Source: Blastomyces gilchristii SLH14081 (taxonomy: Eukaryota; Ascomycota; Eurotiomycetes; Onygenales; Ajellomycetaceae). From it: 64,000 nucleotides of DNA. Where the stretch lies: assembly GCF_000003855.2 (NCBI RefSeq), contig NW_003101669.1:427740-491739 (forward strand). The letters run 5' to 3'. Shown one piece after another: positions 50,624 through 62,685 of this stretch. Numbering within the stretch: position 1 is the stretch's first letter; every line of letters begins with the position of its first letter. Both the position numbers and the translations under genes were made by a program. The notes below the pieces were generated by a model. That model had not been told where the DNA came from and did no database searches. It worked only from the letters and a program-made list of their open reading frames with translations.

Positions 50624-51156
50624 TATTATACTTCTAACTATATCAAGACTCTGTTGCAGTTTCACACAGCTCATTAATCTCATGTGAATAATTTTATCTT
50701 ATCTGAACCAGTTTTCAATCACTCTATAATATTATACAGATATATTATAGAAAGATCTGATTGATGAATATAAGAATCTCACTTCTATACAAGATCAGCA
50801 GATTACTCTTTCTTAATAGTGAGACACTGCTGAGATATCACTCTAACTATTCTCACTCATGAAATGAGAGAAGAGTATTCACTCATTATCTATATAGAAT
50901 AGCTAGATGCTGACTTCTGATCAAAGAAGTTAGTAATTCATTTTTCTTCTACTGAAATATATATAAGAGTTACTGCATGCCTTATATAATCTTCTTAGTA
51001 TACTAAGTATCATATCTGTGATATTCTTGCAATAACTCTGTAGCCTATAAGCTTGCTATTCAAGCAAGATAGTCAAGCTCACTTATACAGCTTCTCAAAC
51101 AACTACTTCTACATAATGCTGCTGACTAGCCACCGCTTCGGTTCCGCCATGTTACA
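50624..51156 (+). repeat. Gypsy-3 3' LTR (533 bp)
   Basis: Pairs with 43343-43875. Its first 26 bases read TATTATACTTCTAACTATAT..., the C-to-T/G-to-A version of the 5' LTR start. Conversely its last 40 bases keep CpG (accgcttcggttccgcc) that the 5' copy lost. Confidence 0.93.
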
Positions 51157-51911
51157 CTTTCACTGAGATTAGAATTTTATGTGACTGTACAGACTATTGA
51201 TATAATAGCAGAATAATTATTAACATTCTGTAATCAATCTGTAGAGAATCTCTGTTAACAGAGTTTTTTCAGTTGTAGTTCAAGTTCTAGAACTCTTCAC
51301 TTCTTCTTCTTCATCTTAAATATTATCTTAAGATGCTTTATCTGTTGATCTGATATTATCTTGTCTGAATAGTAGACATCTGAATATTCATTATTCTTAT
51401 TAAGAGAATCCGCTTTATCAAGCTATTAAGTAGATCAGAGAGCTGGCCTGACTATGTCAGAAGCTGTATTCAAACTAGCTCTAAATTGAGAGAGTGTTTC
51501 AGAATGTTCATCAATGAAGCTTTCAAAGACTTCAGAAGAATGTTCACTGACAGAGTGTAAGTGTGAAGAATTATCATCATCAACTGTAACTAATTCAGTG
51601 AAAAGAATGTGAGATTGTAAACATGTATGTGAACAAGATTGTATTGAATCTGTCATCTTAATATTCATTTATTAAATTCTTGTCAATATCATTCTCTTTT
51701 CTTGCTTTTTTTTTATAAATGTGGTGCATTTTCTGCAAGCCTCTTTTTTTTAAGTAAGCAGTAGTATTATTAATCATCAAGATCTCAAACATATCAATAC
51801 TGATAGAATAAGACAATTTTAACTCCTGATGAGTGTATTGAATGAAGCAGTAGTTCAAATAATGATTATATTGACAAGAAATCCCGAATTGACAGTGATT
51901 TTATGCAAAAC
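51157..51911 (-). pseudogene. Copia-1 gag, 5' segment
   Basis: Minus-strand start of copia-1 coding sequence, including an open stretch at 51668-51435 with acidic, Ser/His-rich sequence. It is separated from the rest of the element by gypsy-3. Confidence 0.6.
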
Positions 51912-51924
51912 AGGTCTCATAACC
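51912..51924 (-). other. Copia-1 primer-binding site, candidate half-tRNA type
   Basis: Directly after the 5' LTR, the minus strand reads GGTTATGAGACCT. GGTTATGAG is complementary to the anticodon loop of initiator-Met tRNA (CTCATAACC). Copia elements of insects and fungi can prime from the cleaved 5' half of that tRNA, so this is a plausible half-tRNA primer site. Confidence 0.6.
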
Positions 51925-52019
51925 TGTGTAAGATGTAAAGCTTGTGTGATTGAAAGGTTGCTAGCTTGTGAAAAGTTATATGGTGGAAGGATTAGTAAGC
52001 CAGATCACGTGACCTGACA
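51925..52019 (-). repeat. Copia-1 5' LTR (95 bp)
   Basis: Pairs with 23334-23428. The right flank ttact nearly matches the left flank ttaca. Confidence 0.88.
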
Positions 52020-52320
52020 TTACTCTTGAAGAATAATGTTGTTATGTTGTAATCTAACTACGCGAGTTACACTAAATGAATAGATTGAGGTGGCACATGA
52101 CTAGAGTAGATGTAGTAATCATCAACACCTCTTCTTACTACACTGTGGCCTATAATAAGCCGCCACCCGGGGCCTCCCTCATTCTCAAATCTTTCAAAAA
52201 TACAATAATAATTAATTACATGAATCAGACTTTGATTTCCTCATTAGAAAAGGTGTCTGTACAGCAATAACTGTAAAAATCAAGAAATACATGCAAAATC
52301 CATTGATTCACTGTATCATT
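52020..52320. other. Spacer with residual CpG, possible copia-2 LTR
   Basis: This short stretch has less AT bias than its neighbours (ctacgcgagtt, ccgccacccggggcc). It begins TTACT next to copia-1 and includes tgttatgttg at 52037. It could be the 3' LTR of the minus-strand copia-2 or pre-insertion host DNA. No second copy exists in the window to decide. Confidence 0.45.
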
Positions 52321-55300
52321 ATTATTATTCAATCATTTCTTCTTCTCAATTTTCTGAATGTCAACTCTCTTGATAAATTCTTCAAATGCAGGCTTTGTCA
52401 GTGACTTGATGAGCCTGTCAGCTATGTTCACTGTAGAATCAACATGTTTCATCATGATTTTTCCTTTTTCAATCAAATTATGAAGAATATGATATCTAAT
52501 CTCAATGTGATATAATCTTCATATTAAGAATTCTCTCTTTGCTAGATCAATTGCTCTCTTATTATCAACTCATAGATGTGAGCATATTTTCACTTTTTCA
52601 TCATTCATCAACTCAGTGTCATATAACATATCATTCAATCAGATTATCTCATAAGCTGTCTCACTAGCTGCAATATATTCAGCTTCTGTGATTGATTTGA
52701 CAATAGATGTCTGTCTCTGTAACTGCTATGAGATTGATGACCTGTTAATCAATATAATATAGTCAGTAGTCAATTTGTATTAAGAATCTGCCTCTGCTCA
52801 GTCTGAATCACAGTATGTCACAGAACTCAGGCCATCTTCTATCTTCTTCTTGTATAATATGTCATGATTTTTCATCTTCTTAACATAATGTAGGACATGC
52901 TTCAACGCTGTTCAACATGCTTTATATAAACATGAGTTAAAATGTGAGAGATAGTTGACTGCAAACACTAGATCTGACCAGCTGCTTGAGACTAAATATT
53001 GCAATGATCTCAATTCTTGATAATATCTTATAGCTGTAAAGTCATCATTCAATTCTTCTCTCTCATCAGATGAGAATTCCAGTTGTATATCAGTTATCAT
53101 CAGAGTGTCAGTCAGATTTATCTTATTCATGCTGAAATCTTCAAGAATCTTCTCAATATAACAGCTCTGTATAACTGCTAGATCATTATTTCTCTGATAT
53201 TTAATCTTCATCTCAAGATATGACTTAATCTCTTTAACATTCTTTATCTCAAATCTCTTTATAATCTCTCTTAATATTCAGTTTAATTACTGTTCTTGAG
53301 ATTCTGTCACCTGACAATTATCAACATGCAGTGTCAGATAGATCTTATGAATAGAGTAATATAGAAATTCACTGTCATAAGATAATATCTTGAATCTCAA
53401 TGTAGTCAGATACTCTGTTATAAGAAAATATCATATTCTTGCAGCTTGCTTCATTCTATATAGACTCTGATGAAGTAATCTTATCAAGTCTTCTCTACTG
53501 TGCTTAATACCTGTGAGCAGTTGTATATAGATTATCTCATTCTGTGATAGTATATCATTTAAAAACACAGATATATAGTCAATCAATTTGATCTTTCATT
53601 CTTTAATAGTTAATATAGTGAATAGACTGTGTGATGTAGACTCTGATATCACTGCAGTATACAATCTTATATAATGAATACCCTGCTGTTACAAGAACTC
53701 TCTGATCACTCAGTGAGCTCTAAAATGAATAGTTTCTCTTTTATTGTTAAATTTTCAATTATATACTTATTTATCTGTAAGAATATTCATTTCCAGAGTC
53801 TTCTTAACAATAATATATATCTTCTTCTATTCAAATATCTTAATCTTCTTTTTCATTGTCTTATATCAATAGTTTCAGTCTGAGCTTCTCTTGACTTCTG
53901 TCAGTGTAGTTAATCAATCTGTCAGAATACTTAGAACAGAATCATTCTCATTAATAAGATCTTCAGACTCTTTATTCATGATAAGCTGTGTCTCATTATC
54001 TAGAAGATAGATTAAATTAATTACATTCTCTAAGTTCTTATTAACAATTATCTTCAAAACATCTGACTTTTTCTTCACTAGATATTATAGTAAGCGGTGC
54101 TGTCATCTCTCTCTGACATTCAGAATATTCAATTCATTAGACAATTCATTGAATTCTCTCACTATATTTACAGATGTATTTACACCCATGTCAAGAGCTT
54201 TATTAAATATGATATCTCATACAATCTCAAGACAATGTGTAACAGAATCTCACACATAATATTAATATAATTCTTGATATTCAATCAGCTGTCATTTCTT
54301 GCTGTCAGTTCTATTCATAAGCTTATTCAACACTTTCAAATCCTTCTTATAGATCTTGCACTCTCATCTCTGTATTCAATGAACAGAAGATTGCATCTCA
54401 GTTCAAGCTTTAAAAGATATAAGTGATATTTCTTTCTTATATTTAAATATCTTTGTTAATATTGAAAATGTATTAATTATTATAATCATGACTTGTATTA
54501 CTTCATCTCAAAGTTCTCTTTCTAATTTACTATTAAATAGTAGACTTTGTATCTTTTCTGCAACTATTTAATTTATGTGTTTCACTAAGTCATTCAATTG
54601 TAATATATCAGATGTAGTTATTTCATATACTATTTCTTTGCTCTGACAGTAAATCTTAAGTTCTTGACTTTTAAACTCTTCTTCATCATCTCAGTATAGA
54701 GTTTCAACTTAATATTGTGTAGTTATCTTAATATTCATAATAAAATTCATTAATTTTATAGTAGATTCTTTCTTTCTTATCATAAGAATTGTTCATCTAT
54801 AACAGATTGTATTATTCATTATACTCAATCAGTAGCTTACACTCTCTCTAGTAAGAGTGTCATTCTCATTGAAAAGTGTTTTTTCATCCTCTGTCAGATT
54901 GATGAAGAATCTCATTACTGACTTAATAGCTTATGTCATAGATATAAAGATTGAACATGTCATTTTTACCTGAATACAGACTTTGCAGAATGATAAAGCT
55001 TGTTGATCAATAATTCTCATCTCTAGATATGAATCTACTGCTATTTTTACAATATCTGTGAGATTTAGATATTCTAGCTTTTAATGTCATTGTATTATCA
55101 TAAGTTCTATAATCTTTGTATCATTTCTTTCAGATAGTATTAATATTGTGTCATCTTTTATCTGTAATGTATTTACAGATTCAAAATCATCATTGAGCAT
55201 AGTAAACCAGATCAAGTCTCTATATATAATCAGTCTTTCTATCTCATAGATATCATTCTCATTTAATCTTGCTGTAAATGAGAATATGTGATTGAGAGAT

Positions 55301-56715
55301 ATAATTAACATAGTATGATTATTCTCATATATCAACTGCTTATAGGTATAACTCTAATGTATAAGCTTATTCATACTCATGAGATTCACTTCTAACTTCA
55401 GAACATAGCAGACATTATTTAACAGCATATTTACTTCTTTCACTGAAATCTTCATATCTTCTATAGCTGCAGCAGAGACTACTGTTTCATCTGCTATTTT
55501 TAACATCACTTTCATCTTCTGAGATTTTATCATGATAAGATTCCTGTGAGGTGTGACATGAGCACTCAATTCAGAGTCTAGAATTCAGATATCTTTTCCT
55601 GTCTGATCACTCACATAGACCTTTTTCTTGATGCAAAATACTTGCTTCATAATATTGTGAATAGAAGCAGTATCTGTATTCTCTGCATTCTTATCTTTAT
55701 CCTTGTTTCTATTTATATTGAAGTTTGAAGAATGTTTCTCAGAGTATTTCTTTCAACAGTCAGTCTGAATATAATCAATCTTTTAACAATGATAGCAGAT
55801 CCTCACATCATTATCTCTATATTCAGATTTGAATTCAGTGTTCTTGTCCTTGTCATTATCTTTGTTCTTGCCTTTCTTATTCTTATCTTGCGCATTGTTG
55901 ATAGAATTTCTAGATATATCAGTATTTACTTCATTCACAGCAGAGAGCTGCAAAAGAATATCATAACACAGGCTTATAAAATTGTTCTCTAAGAGTTAAG
56001 TATTATCTTTGTCAATTTGATTCATTTGATTTCTTATGAATGAGGCTCAACCTCTGTTGACTCCTGTAAGCAGTCTGTTGAAAAATACAATATCTGAGAT
56101 CTCATATTCTAGATAGATATAATCAGTTCTTATAATAATCAGACATTCAATGAAAGCATAATCTGAGTCTTTTGACTTAGCAGTCATGTTAATCAGTTTC
56201 TCAAACAGACAGATTCTACAGACAGCAGATCTCTCAGAAAAGTTATTCTCTATAATAGTTTATAGAGTATAAGCAGATAACTTGAATTTCTTAAGTATAG
56301 TGAAATGAGTCTTGATCTGCAGAGCAATTGCAGATCACATGTAATTATATAATCAAAGATTGTGTTCTTTTCAGAAATATTGTATATTTATGATGATATT
56401 CTTATCAAGATTATTATCTTCAAGAATATTATCAGTTTCAGACTATTCTACAGTTAAAAGAATTTTCTCTCTTCATATTAAGTAGTTAATGAATTCAGTG
56501 AGAACTATTGATCTTTTGATGAGTCTTACTTAGCTTCTGAATTCTTCAAGAACTTTCATTATAACAGAGATCTTCTCTTTTCATTGAAGATATTCTATCA
56601 GATTCACTCTTATCTTATTACTTACAAGAGTCTCATCTCTACTGATCTTCATACACTCAATCTCATGCTGAAGTCTTGCAATTTCAAGTCTCATATGAGT
56701 CTTCTCACTCACTGA
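52320..56715 (-). mobile_element. Copia-2: decayed Ty1/copia element
   Basis: Minus-strand copia order is visible from right to left: gag (about 56.7-55.9 kb, ARLQHEIECMK); CX2CX4HX4C knuckle at 55797-55756 with His to Tyr; protease (about 55.6-55.4 kb); GAG-pre-integrase/integrase (about 55.3-54.0 kb); RT (about 53.8-52.9 kb) with motif H-V-D-N at 53328-53317 in place of YVDD; and RNase H (about 52.75-52.35 kb: AEYIAASETAYEI, IEIRYHIL). The gag is cut at 56715 by a hAT terminus, so the 5' LTR is missing from the expected place. Confidence 0.8.
55756..55797 (-). other. Zinc-knuckle remnant of copia-2 gag
   Basis: C-Y-H-C, then Y at the His position, then C, with spacing 2-4-4. One TGA/TAA-type stop lies inside. 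Confidence 0.7.
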
Positions 56716-57559
56716 AAGACTGGCCGGTGAGACCATGAATTTCACATTTGGTCTTATTTGGTCTGATCTTATACATTTCTTAGCGTGAGTCTCACCAGAA
56801 TCAAGCCTCAAAAAAATCTGAAAATGAACCATTTCTGAGAGAAATGATGTGAAAAATGACCAGATTTAATTCAAGAACAGTGAAATGAGAGTAATTTCTC
56901 AGAATAAACTGTGAAAGATGATTATTCTTTTAAAATCAGAATGAGACTGGAACTGAAGATCAAAATCAGTCTCATTTGATTCATTCAGTGATTGCTTATA
57001 TAATCAGAATTTGGTAATGATTATTGATAATGCTTATGAAACAACTAAATACATTCTTATATAAGTTTATTCTTTACTTTCTCATAAAAACTACACTTCT
57101 CTGATATACTGTGATCAGAGGTATTAAACTGTCTAATAATTTCATATTTTACAATCATGAGTTTCTTGATTATTTCTTCTTATAATTGTTTCTGATAATA
57201 GTGATAAATATCTCAACTTGAGTTGAACTTTCACTTCATTCTCATCTCTGTCAATGAAATTATCAGAATATCACATATTATCAGTACAATAGTTAAATAT
57301 GTACTCTCAATAATTTTTCATAACTCTAGAATTGATTTGATGTATAAATTTGTCAGATCATCTTGAAGATAGCAGTCAAATTCAGTTTTATAAGTATATA
57401 GTTTTACCTGATTTTCAGTTACAATTAATGTATACAAGTTCTGTTTCAAAGTTAGTATTATAGTTCTATGAGATATGAAGTATTATCAAAGATCATTACT
57501 TACTAGAGAATTATATTTCACTGTCTTCACATCTTGAACATCTGCTCATTCAAATCTCT

Positions 57560-58730
57560 GATAGTTGATATTGTAGTAGTCTCAGACTAATTTAACATAT
57601 GAGTCTCATTTCTCCTCTATTCAATCTTGAGAAGTGTAGATATTAACTTGATAAGAGAGATCTAGTAGAGCTGTTACAGTATAGTACTCTGTAAAAGAGT
57701 ATTCAGTTTTGCTGTAGTAATATGCCAGTTTATTTCTTACAGTAATAATAGCCTGCACTATAGTATCATCTCAGACTGAATTTCTTTTTGAGTGATTCAA
57801 CTGCTTCTTAGAATGAGTAAATAAACTGTTATACACTCATCAGACTGACTGCAGCATTGATGTACAAGTAATTGAGACTGTCTTTATTATCTTATAAAAC
57901 TGAAACAGTAAATCAATCATATATTTCAACTAAGTTCACTTCATATCAGAAAGTTTCAATATCTGAATCTTTTTCTGATCAGAGTGTTACACTCAATGAT
58001 TAATTATCTGATATAATTGAAGAGTCTGAACAGTCATCTTATATATTAAACTTCACTGTGTTCTAATATTCTGTATCATATTCAGTGATATGACTGATTT
58101 GTTTATTTATTGAATATCATGAAATTGTTATTATTATTTAGAGAAGATATAAATTGCATTAACAATGTTTTGAATCTGTGATATTTAAATTATTAGTCAA
58201 TCTATTCAAAATTAATAGTAGTGTTATCAAAAAGTGTTATTAAAAAGCAATATTAAAAAGTATTATTAAAAAACATTATCTTTTACAAAGTGAATGTAAA
58301 AGTTACTTAAGTAATCACTTTTATCTCATTCTTATTTCAAGAATCAGTCATCTTATTATTCTTCATCTCAATGTTAAGATTCTTTATCAGTGTTTATATC
58401 ATAAGTTAAATCACATGAGCAATGCAGAGAATATAATCTTATTTATTATTTCAGAAATACAAAGTCAATTTTTACTTCAAGCTCTTCATCATAGTATAGT
58501 TATTCACAGCATTATCAGTTATAATTGTAAGAAGACTGAGACTAATATCTCAATAGTCATTTTTAATCACAGTTATTAATATCTCTACTATATAATCTCT
58601 AGTATAACTACTGATCAATGATTCAAATTCAATTAATGTCTCTTAATAAGTTCAGTTCTCATCAATGTAATAACATATAACTCTTATAAATGTAAGATTA
58701 TTTATACTAGTTCATACATTCACTATAAGA
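57560..58730 (-). pseudogene. hAT transposase remnant
   Basis: Recognisable minus-strand pieces are LTFIRVICYYIDENW, ITVIKNDYWDISLSLLTII, TDNAVNN, then KLAYYYSKTEYSF and TALLDL. These follow the order of hAT transposases. Several in-frame stops are present. The C-terminal dimerisation motif is not clearly seen. Confidence 0.65.
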
Positions 58731-59777
58731 GACACTCTTTGATGATTCTTCAACTCTGATTCTAGATATTGTATATTAACTTTATAGTGTGTCTTAAGAT
58801 TGAACTGAAGACAGAATTGATGTGAAATATGAAGATTTGAATTAAGTATTTGAAGAAGTGTTCAGAATTCAGAGTTTTCAATTGATTGAAGAGAAAGATT
58901 CAGAGATATATATATATAAAGTAATTATTCACAGAAGTTATCAGATGAGAGTTATGAAATCACAGTACTGATATGTAGTTGTTTTTACATAATTTTCTTC
59001 AAATTAGAAAGTTAGTATTATTAAAAATTATTATCTGATAGAGTAACTTATCAGCTCAGTAGTAATTTTCTGATTATTTTTCTTTTATTATCTGCATTCT
59101 GATAACTTCAGATATCAGAAAATTTCTTCAGAGCTATGACTAGTTTATAATGAATATTTCTGAATAAAGTTGCAGTGATTGTAGTAGAGAGATGACTCTT
59201 CAGTAATCTGCAATACAATCTGTTAATAATTATTTCATAGTTCATCTCAGTATTTGTGTTGAGTTTTTTATAAATTTCATGACCTGAAATCAGATATGAA
59301 GAATGAAGTCATTATTTATCATGATTGAAAGAGAGTATTCTATATTAAATTATAAATAATGTAGACTTTGTAATTCACAGTGATTTCTTGAAGAGTTTAT
59401 AAATCTTCAATAGAAATAAAAGAAGTGAAAGAAGTGAATTCAGAAGATATAATAATAATTTGAGAAAGATAATAATTTATTTTTAATAACTGATCACTGA
59501 TGTGTGTAAGAAGAATTAATATAAGAGAAAATAATCTTGTTTCTTAGCTTAGTTATAATTTTAGTACTAACTCAGATTGAATATTATTAATGTATAAAAG
59601 TAAATAAACAATCTTGATTAATCTCTGTCATATTTCTTGAAATATATTAATATTGTGAAAGAGAGTGTTATCAAATTATATTATCAGATAATATCATTAA
59701 AAATATATTAATATTATGAATATCAATGTTGAAAAAATGTTGATACTTATATATTATAGTGATTTGTGAATCATGAT

Positions 59778-59800
59778 AGTTAAATATATATATATATATA
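59778..59800. repeat. (AT)n microsatellite
   Basis: About ten alternating AT units within the hAT-bounded block. Confidence 0.85.
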
Positions 59801-59929
59801 TATTATTCCTGACTTGATTACAACTTGTACAATAATTTTTGAAAACTCAAAATCAATTTTAATTATTAATAATTAAAAACTTAAAGTTATAACTAACTAA
59901 TATAAAAAGAAAAAAATCTACTTCTTCTC

Positions 59930-60732
59930 TTTCTCATTCTTCTTATTATTCTTCATAATTCACTTCTCATTCTTCTTCTTCTTCTTCTTCTTCTTATCTG
60001 AGATGATAATCATCTCAAAATCTCTCTTCACTGCCTTCTCAGAGAAGGGTTCTCACTGCTCTCTCTCAGCCAGGTTAACCTGTGTCTCAAAATCCCACAT
60101 TTCCTGATCTGCTGTCTCAGGTTTCACCTCAGTAGTAAGCAGATTGACATGCTCAGAGAGCAGAGCTGTCTCCTTAATATTCTGAATTATAGAGTGCATT
60201 CAAGATCTGAACAAGATCTCAATTCTCTTCTTCTCTGTCAGCTCCTGCTAATCAATTAGAGAATAGAAGTATTATCAAAAATTATTATCTCTCAATAAAT
60301 AAAAAACTTATCAGTTTTGACTTCTTTATCTTCTACTTTAATATTCTCTCAATCTTCTTCTATCACTGTTTATTTATAGTAATACTCTTCTTCTCTCTCT
60401 CTCTCTTTATCTTGAACTCAAATCATTCTCAGAACTTCTTCTGGTTTCATCACTACTGTATAAGTCTCTTCACTATCTTCTTCTTCAATCTCTCACAGAC
60501 AGTATCATTCATATTATTTCTATACTTAGTTCAGTCTAAATCTATCAGAAGTATTACTTAAAATCATTATTATTCTACTTTCTTACAGAGTCTCTTCAAA
60601 GCATTATAATATGTCTTACAATCTGTCTTCTCTCACTTAAACATCTTCTTCTTCTCTTCCTTCAATCTGTGACAGCACTCACGCGCCTTGGTAGTTCACA
60701 GAACTGCAGAATATTTAAAGAGAGATGACATG
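59930..60732 (-). pseudogene. Unidentified ORF remnant in hAT-bounded block
   Basis: The minus strand from an ATG near 60732 reads a coherent Lys/Glu-rich protein (MSSLFKYSAVL ... TKARECCHRLKEEKKKMFK) with only sporadic TGA codons. It continues in pieces to a Lys-rich stretch at about 59.95 kb (VNLLTTEVKPETADQEMW at about 60.1 kb). Damage is lighter than in neighbouring retroelements and gtgag/ctaat-like splice signals may be present. I do not recognise the family. It could be an accessory ORF of the hAT element or a captured host gene fragment. Confidence 0.4.
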
Positions 60733-60783
60733 ATTGATTTCAGTAAGTGTTGAAGAAGAGTGAAGGTAGAAGAGACAGTCAGA

Positions 60784-60917
60784 AATAATATGATAATAAT
60801 GATAATAATGATGATGATGATAATAATAATGATAATAATGATAGTAATGATGTTAATGATAGTGATAATGATGATAGTAATGATGATGATAATAATAATA
60901 ATGATGATGATAATGAA
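60784..60917. repeat. (GAT/AAT)n trinucleotide repeat
   Basis: A long array of gat and aat triplets with occasional agt, about 130 bp. Confidence 0.9.
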
Positions 60918-61911
60918 AGAAGAAGTACATTGAAATATATTACTGACTTACTAAATATAAAGAGACAAAGAAAATATTAACAGCTTTCAGAGATATATAG
61001 AAACAGCTACAGTGTTATATAGCAACATTATCTTCATTCAATGCATGCAGTGTTAATATTCTTTGTACACAGTTATCATATAATTTATATCAGAGATACA
61101 TACAGAAAACAGATCTTTATTACTAGAAAGAATGATTACAGCAATTCTCTATTTTCATATTATAAAGATAAGTTATTCTTATTTCTTTCTTCTCTCTTTT
61201 CTCTTCTTCTTCAACTCATCACTAAGTTCAAGCTGATATGAAAACTATTAAAACACTCTTAGAAACTCTCAAATTGAAGAGTATAGACTAATCAAATTTT
61301 AAATGCAGAAGAATTAAATTGTATTCAATATTACTAATTATTTATTCTCTCTCAATAAAACCACAGTCATGTCTTTCTCTCTTTCCTCTCTAAACAAAAC
61401 ATGACCTGTGAAAAGCAAGTATCATATCAGATCATAATGACTAATACAGCCTCAGCACACAGAGCTGTATACACACAGTGCATGCTGAACTGAGAGACTG
61501 CATGAGTTATAAACCAGTGTCAGCATCTCAGAGAGAGCTGTGTAGTGTGAGAAAGCTGTCACTCTCAGTCATGTATATAGAAAGTGAATCATCACAGTAA
61601 GTGTATATGCATTGCATGAAAGTAATGCTTTTTAATAACACTCAGTCTCTGATATCATGAAAATAGAGTCTCTTCATGAGATTCATTTTTATCAGAAATC
61701 AGAGAATCTTATATTTCTCAAGATCATCTTCATCTGTCTTGTTCATGAAATCAATGAGAGAAATCATCAATTCCAGTATTCTGCTCTTGATATCATTCAA
61801 GTAGCAGTAGAGTTCACTCTAGTGACACTTTTTAAATGTATATTTTCTAAATATTCACATTTATACAGATATATACTGATTATTTATTAGATAATATTAA
61901 GATAATAACTT

Positions 61912-61919
61912 ATTACAGC
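61912..61919. other. Left 8-bp target duplication of MITE copy 3 (attacagc)
   Basis: An exact match to 62427-62434. Confidence 0.93.
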
Positions 61920-62426
61920 TAGACTGGCCGCCGGGACCATGAATTTCATGTTTGGTCCCCATTTGGTCTGGTCCCATACATTTCTTGGCGTGAATCCCGC
62001 TGGGACTGGCTATCAAAAAAACATGTAAAGTGACTATATATCAGATCTTAAAATGAAACCATGACTTGAAAAAAATGAGAAAGTGGTCTCATTTGGTCTC
62101 ATTTAGTCCCATTCTTGACATAAAGTTACTATTTTTAGACATTTTAAGGTTTTTTTTAGACTATTTTTAATTTTTTAAAAAGTAACACTTTTTGGTAACA
62201 CTCAAATGAGATTTAAACTCATTTAAAGCAATAAAAATAATTTAAATTGAGAAGTGGAAATCATGGTCCCATTTGAAAAATGTGACAAGAGTAGACAGTA
62301 AGTCTCACTGGGACAGTATGAGACTACTATTTAATGTTAAAACCGTGTAATGGGATCAGTCGAATTGGTAATGAGACTATCAAAAAATCTGGTTCTGGTC
62401 CCAGACACGGTCACATGATCAGTCTA
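61920..62426 (-). mobile_element. hAT-type MITE copy 3 (507 bp, inverted)
   Basis: Reverse orientation relative to copies 1 and 2, with the same termini (TAGACTGGCCG ... cagtcta) and a perfect 8-bp duplication attacagc. It lies inside the hAT-bounded block, so it inserted after that element arrived. Confidence 0.93.
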
Positions 62427-62529
62427 ATTACAGCTGTGTTACTCTCACTGTGAGAAATACACAGTTGATAATGAATATTGTAAAGACTCTGAGAAGTGAG
62501 TATTTTAAGAATACTGCAGCTTTGCAATC

Positions 62530-62685
62530 TTGATTTTTTTTATTTTTATTTTTTATTTTTTTCTTTTTCTTTTATTTTTTTTTTTTCTTTCTCTTTTTTT
62601 TTTTTTTTTTTTGTTCATTCTGATTTTTTCTTGTTTTTATTTTGTTTTTTGTTTTTTGTTTTTTTTTTTATATTTTATATTTTTT
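62530..62685. repeat. Long T-rich tract
   Basis: Over 80% T with scattered C, A and G. The open frame through it encodes only Phe, Leu and Ser and is not a gene. Confidence 0.9.

Larger units (their letters stand above)
43343..51156 (+). mobile_element. Gypsy-3: chromodomain Ty3/gypsy retrotransposon inserted in copia-1
   Basis: Complete outline: 533-bp LTRs at 43343-43875 and 50624-51156, exact ctttc target duplication, and a purine tract (aaagaagaggg) before the 3' LTR. It is 7814 bp in total. Domains run gag with a ruined zinc knuckle (44812-44853), protease (about 45.03-45.07 kb), RT (about 45.7-46.3 kb), RNase H (about 46.5-46.9 kb), integrase (about 47.65-48.05 kb) and chromodomain (about 48.61-48.76 kb). 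About 1.8 kb after the chromodomain has no clear domain. Heavily mutated. Confidence 0.92.
23334..52019 (-). mobile_element. Copia-1: host Ty1/copia retrotransposon carrying nested insertions
   Basis: Defined by 95-bp direct LTRs at 23334-23428 and 51925-52019 that begin TGTCAGGTCA and end TTACACA when read on the minus strand. Flanks ttaca (left) and ttact (right) look like a 5-bp target duplication with one mismatch. The purine tract next to the left LTR (gagtgagag, minus strand) and a primer site next to the right LTR fix the orientation. Two gypsy elements interrupt it, at 27341-42466 and 43343-51156. Removing them and their duplications leaves about 5.74 kb, a normal copia size. Domain order on the minus strand is copia-like: gag pieces (51.9-51.2 kb, then 43.3-42.5 kb), integrase (about 26.7-26.0 kb), reverse transcriptase (about 25.2-24.3 kb), RNase H (about 24.1-23.7 kb). 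All frames are riddled with TGA and TAG codons. Confidence 0.85.
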
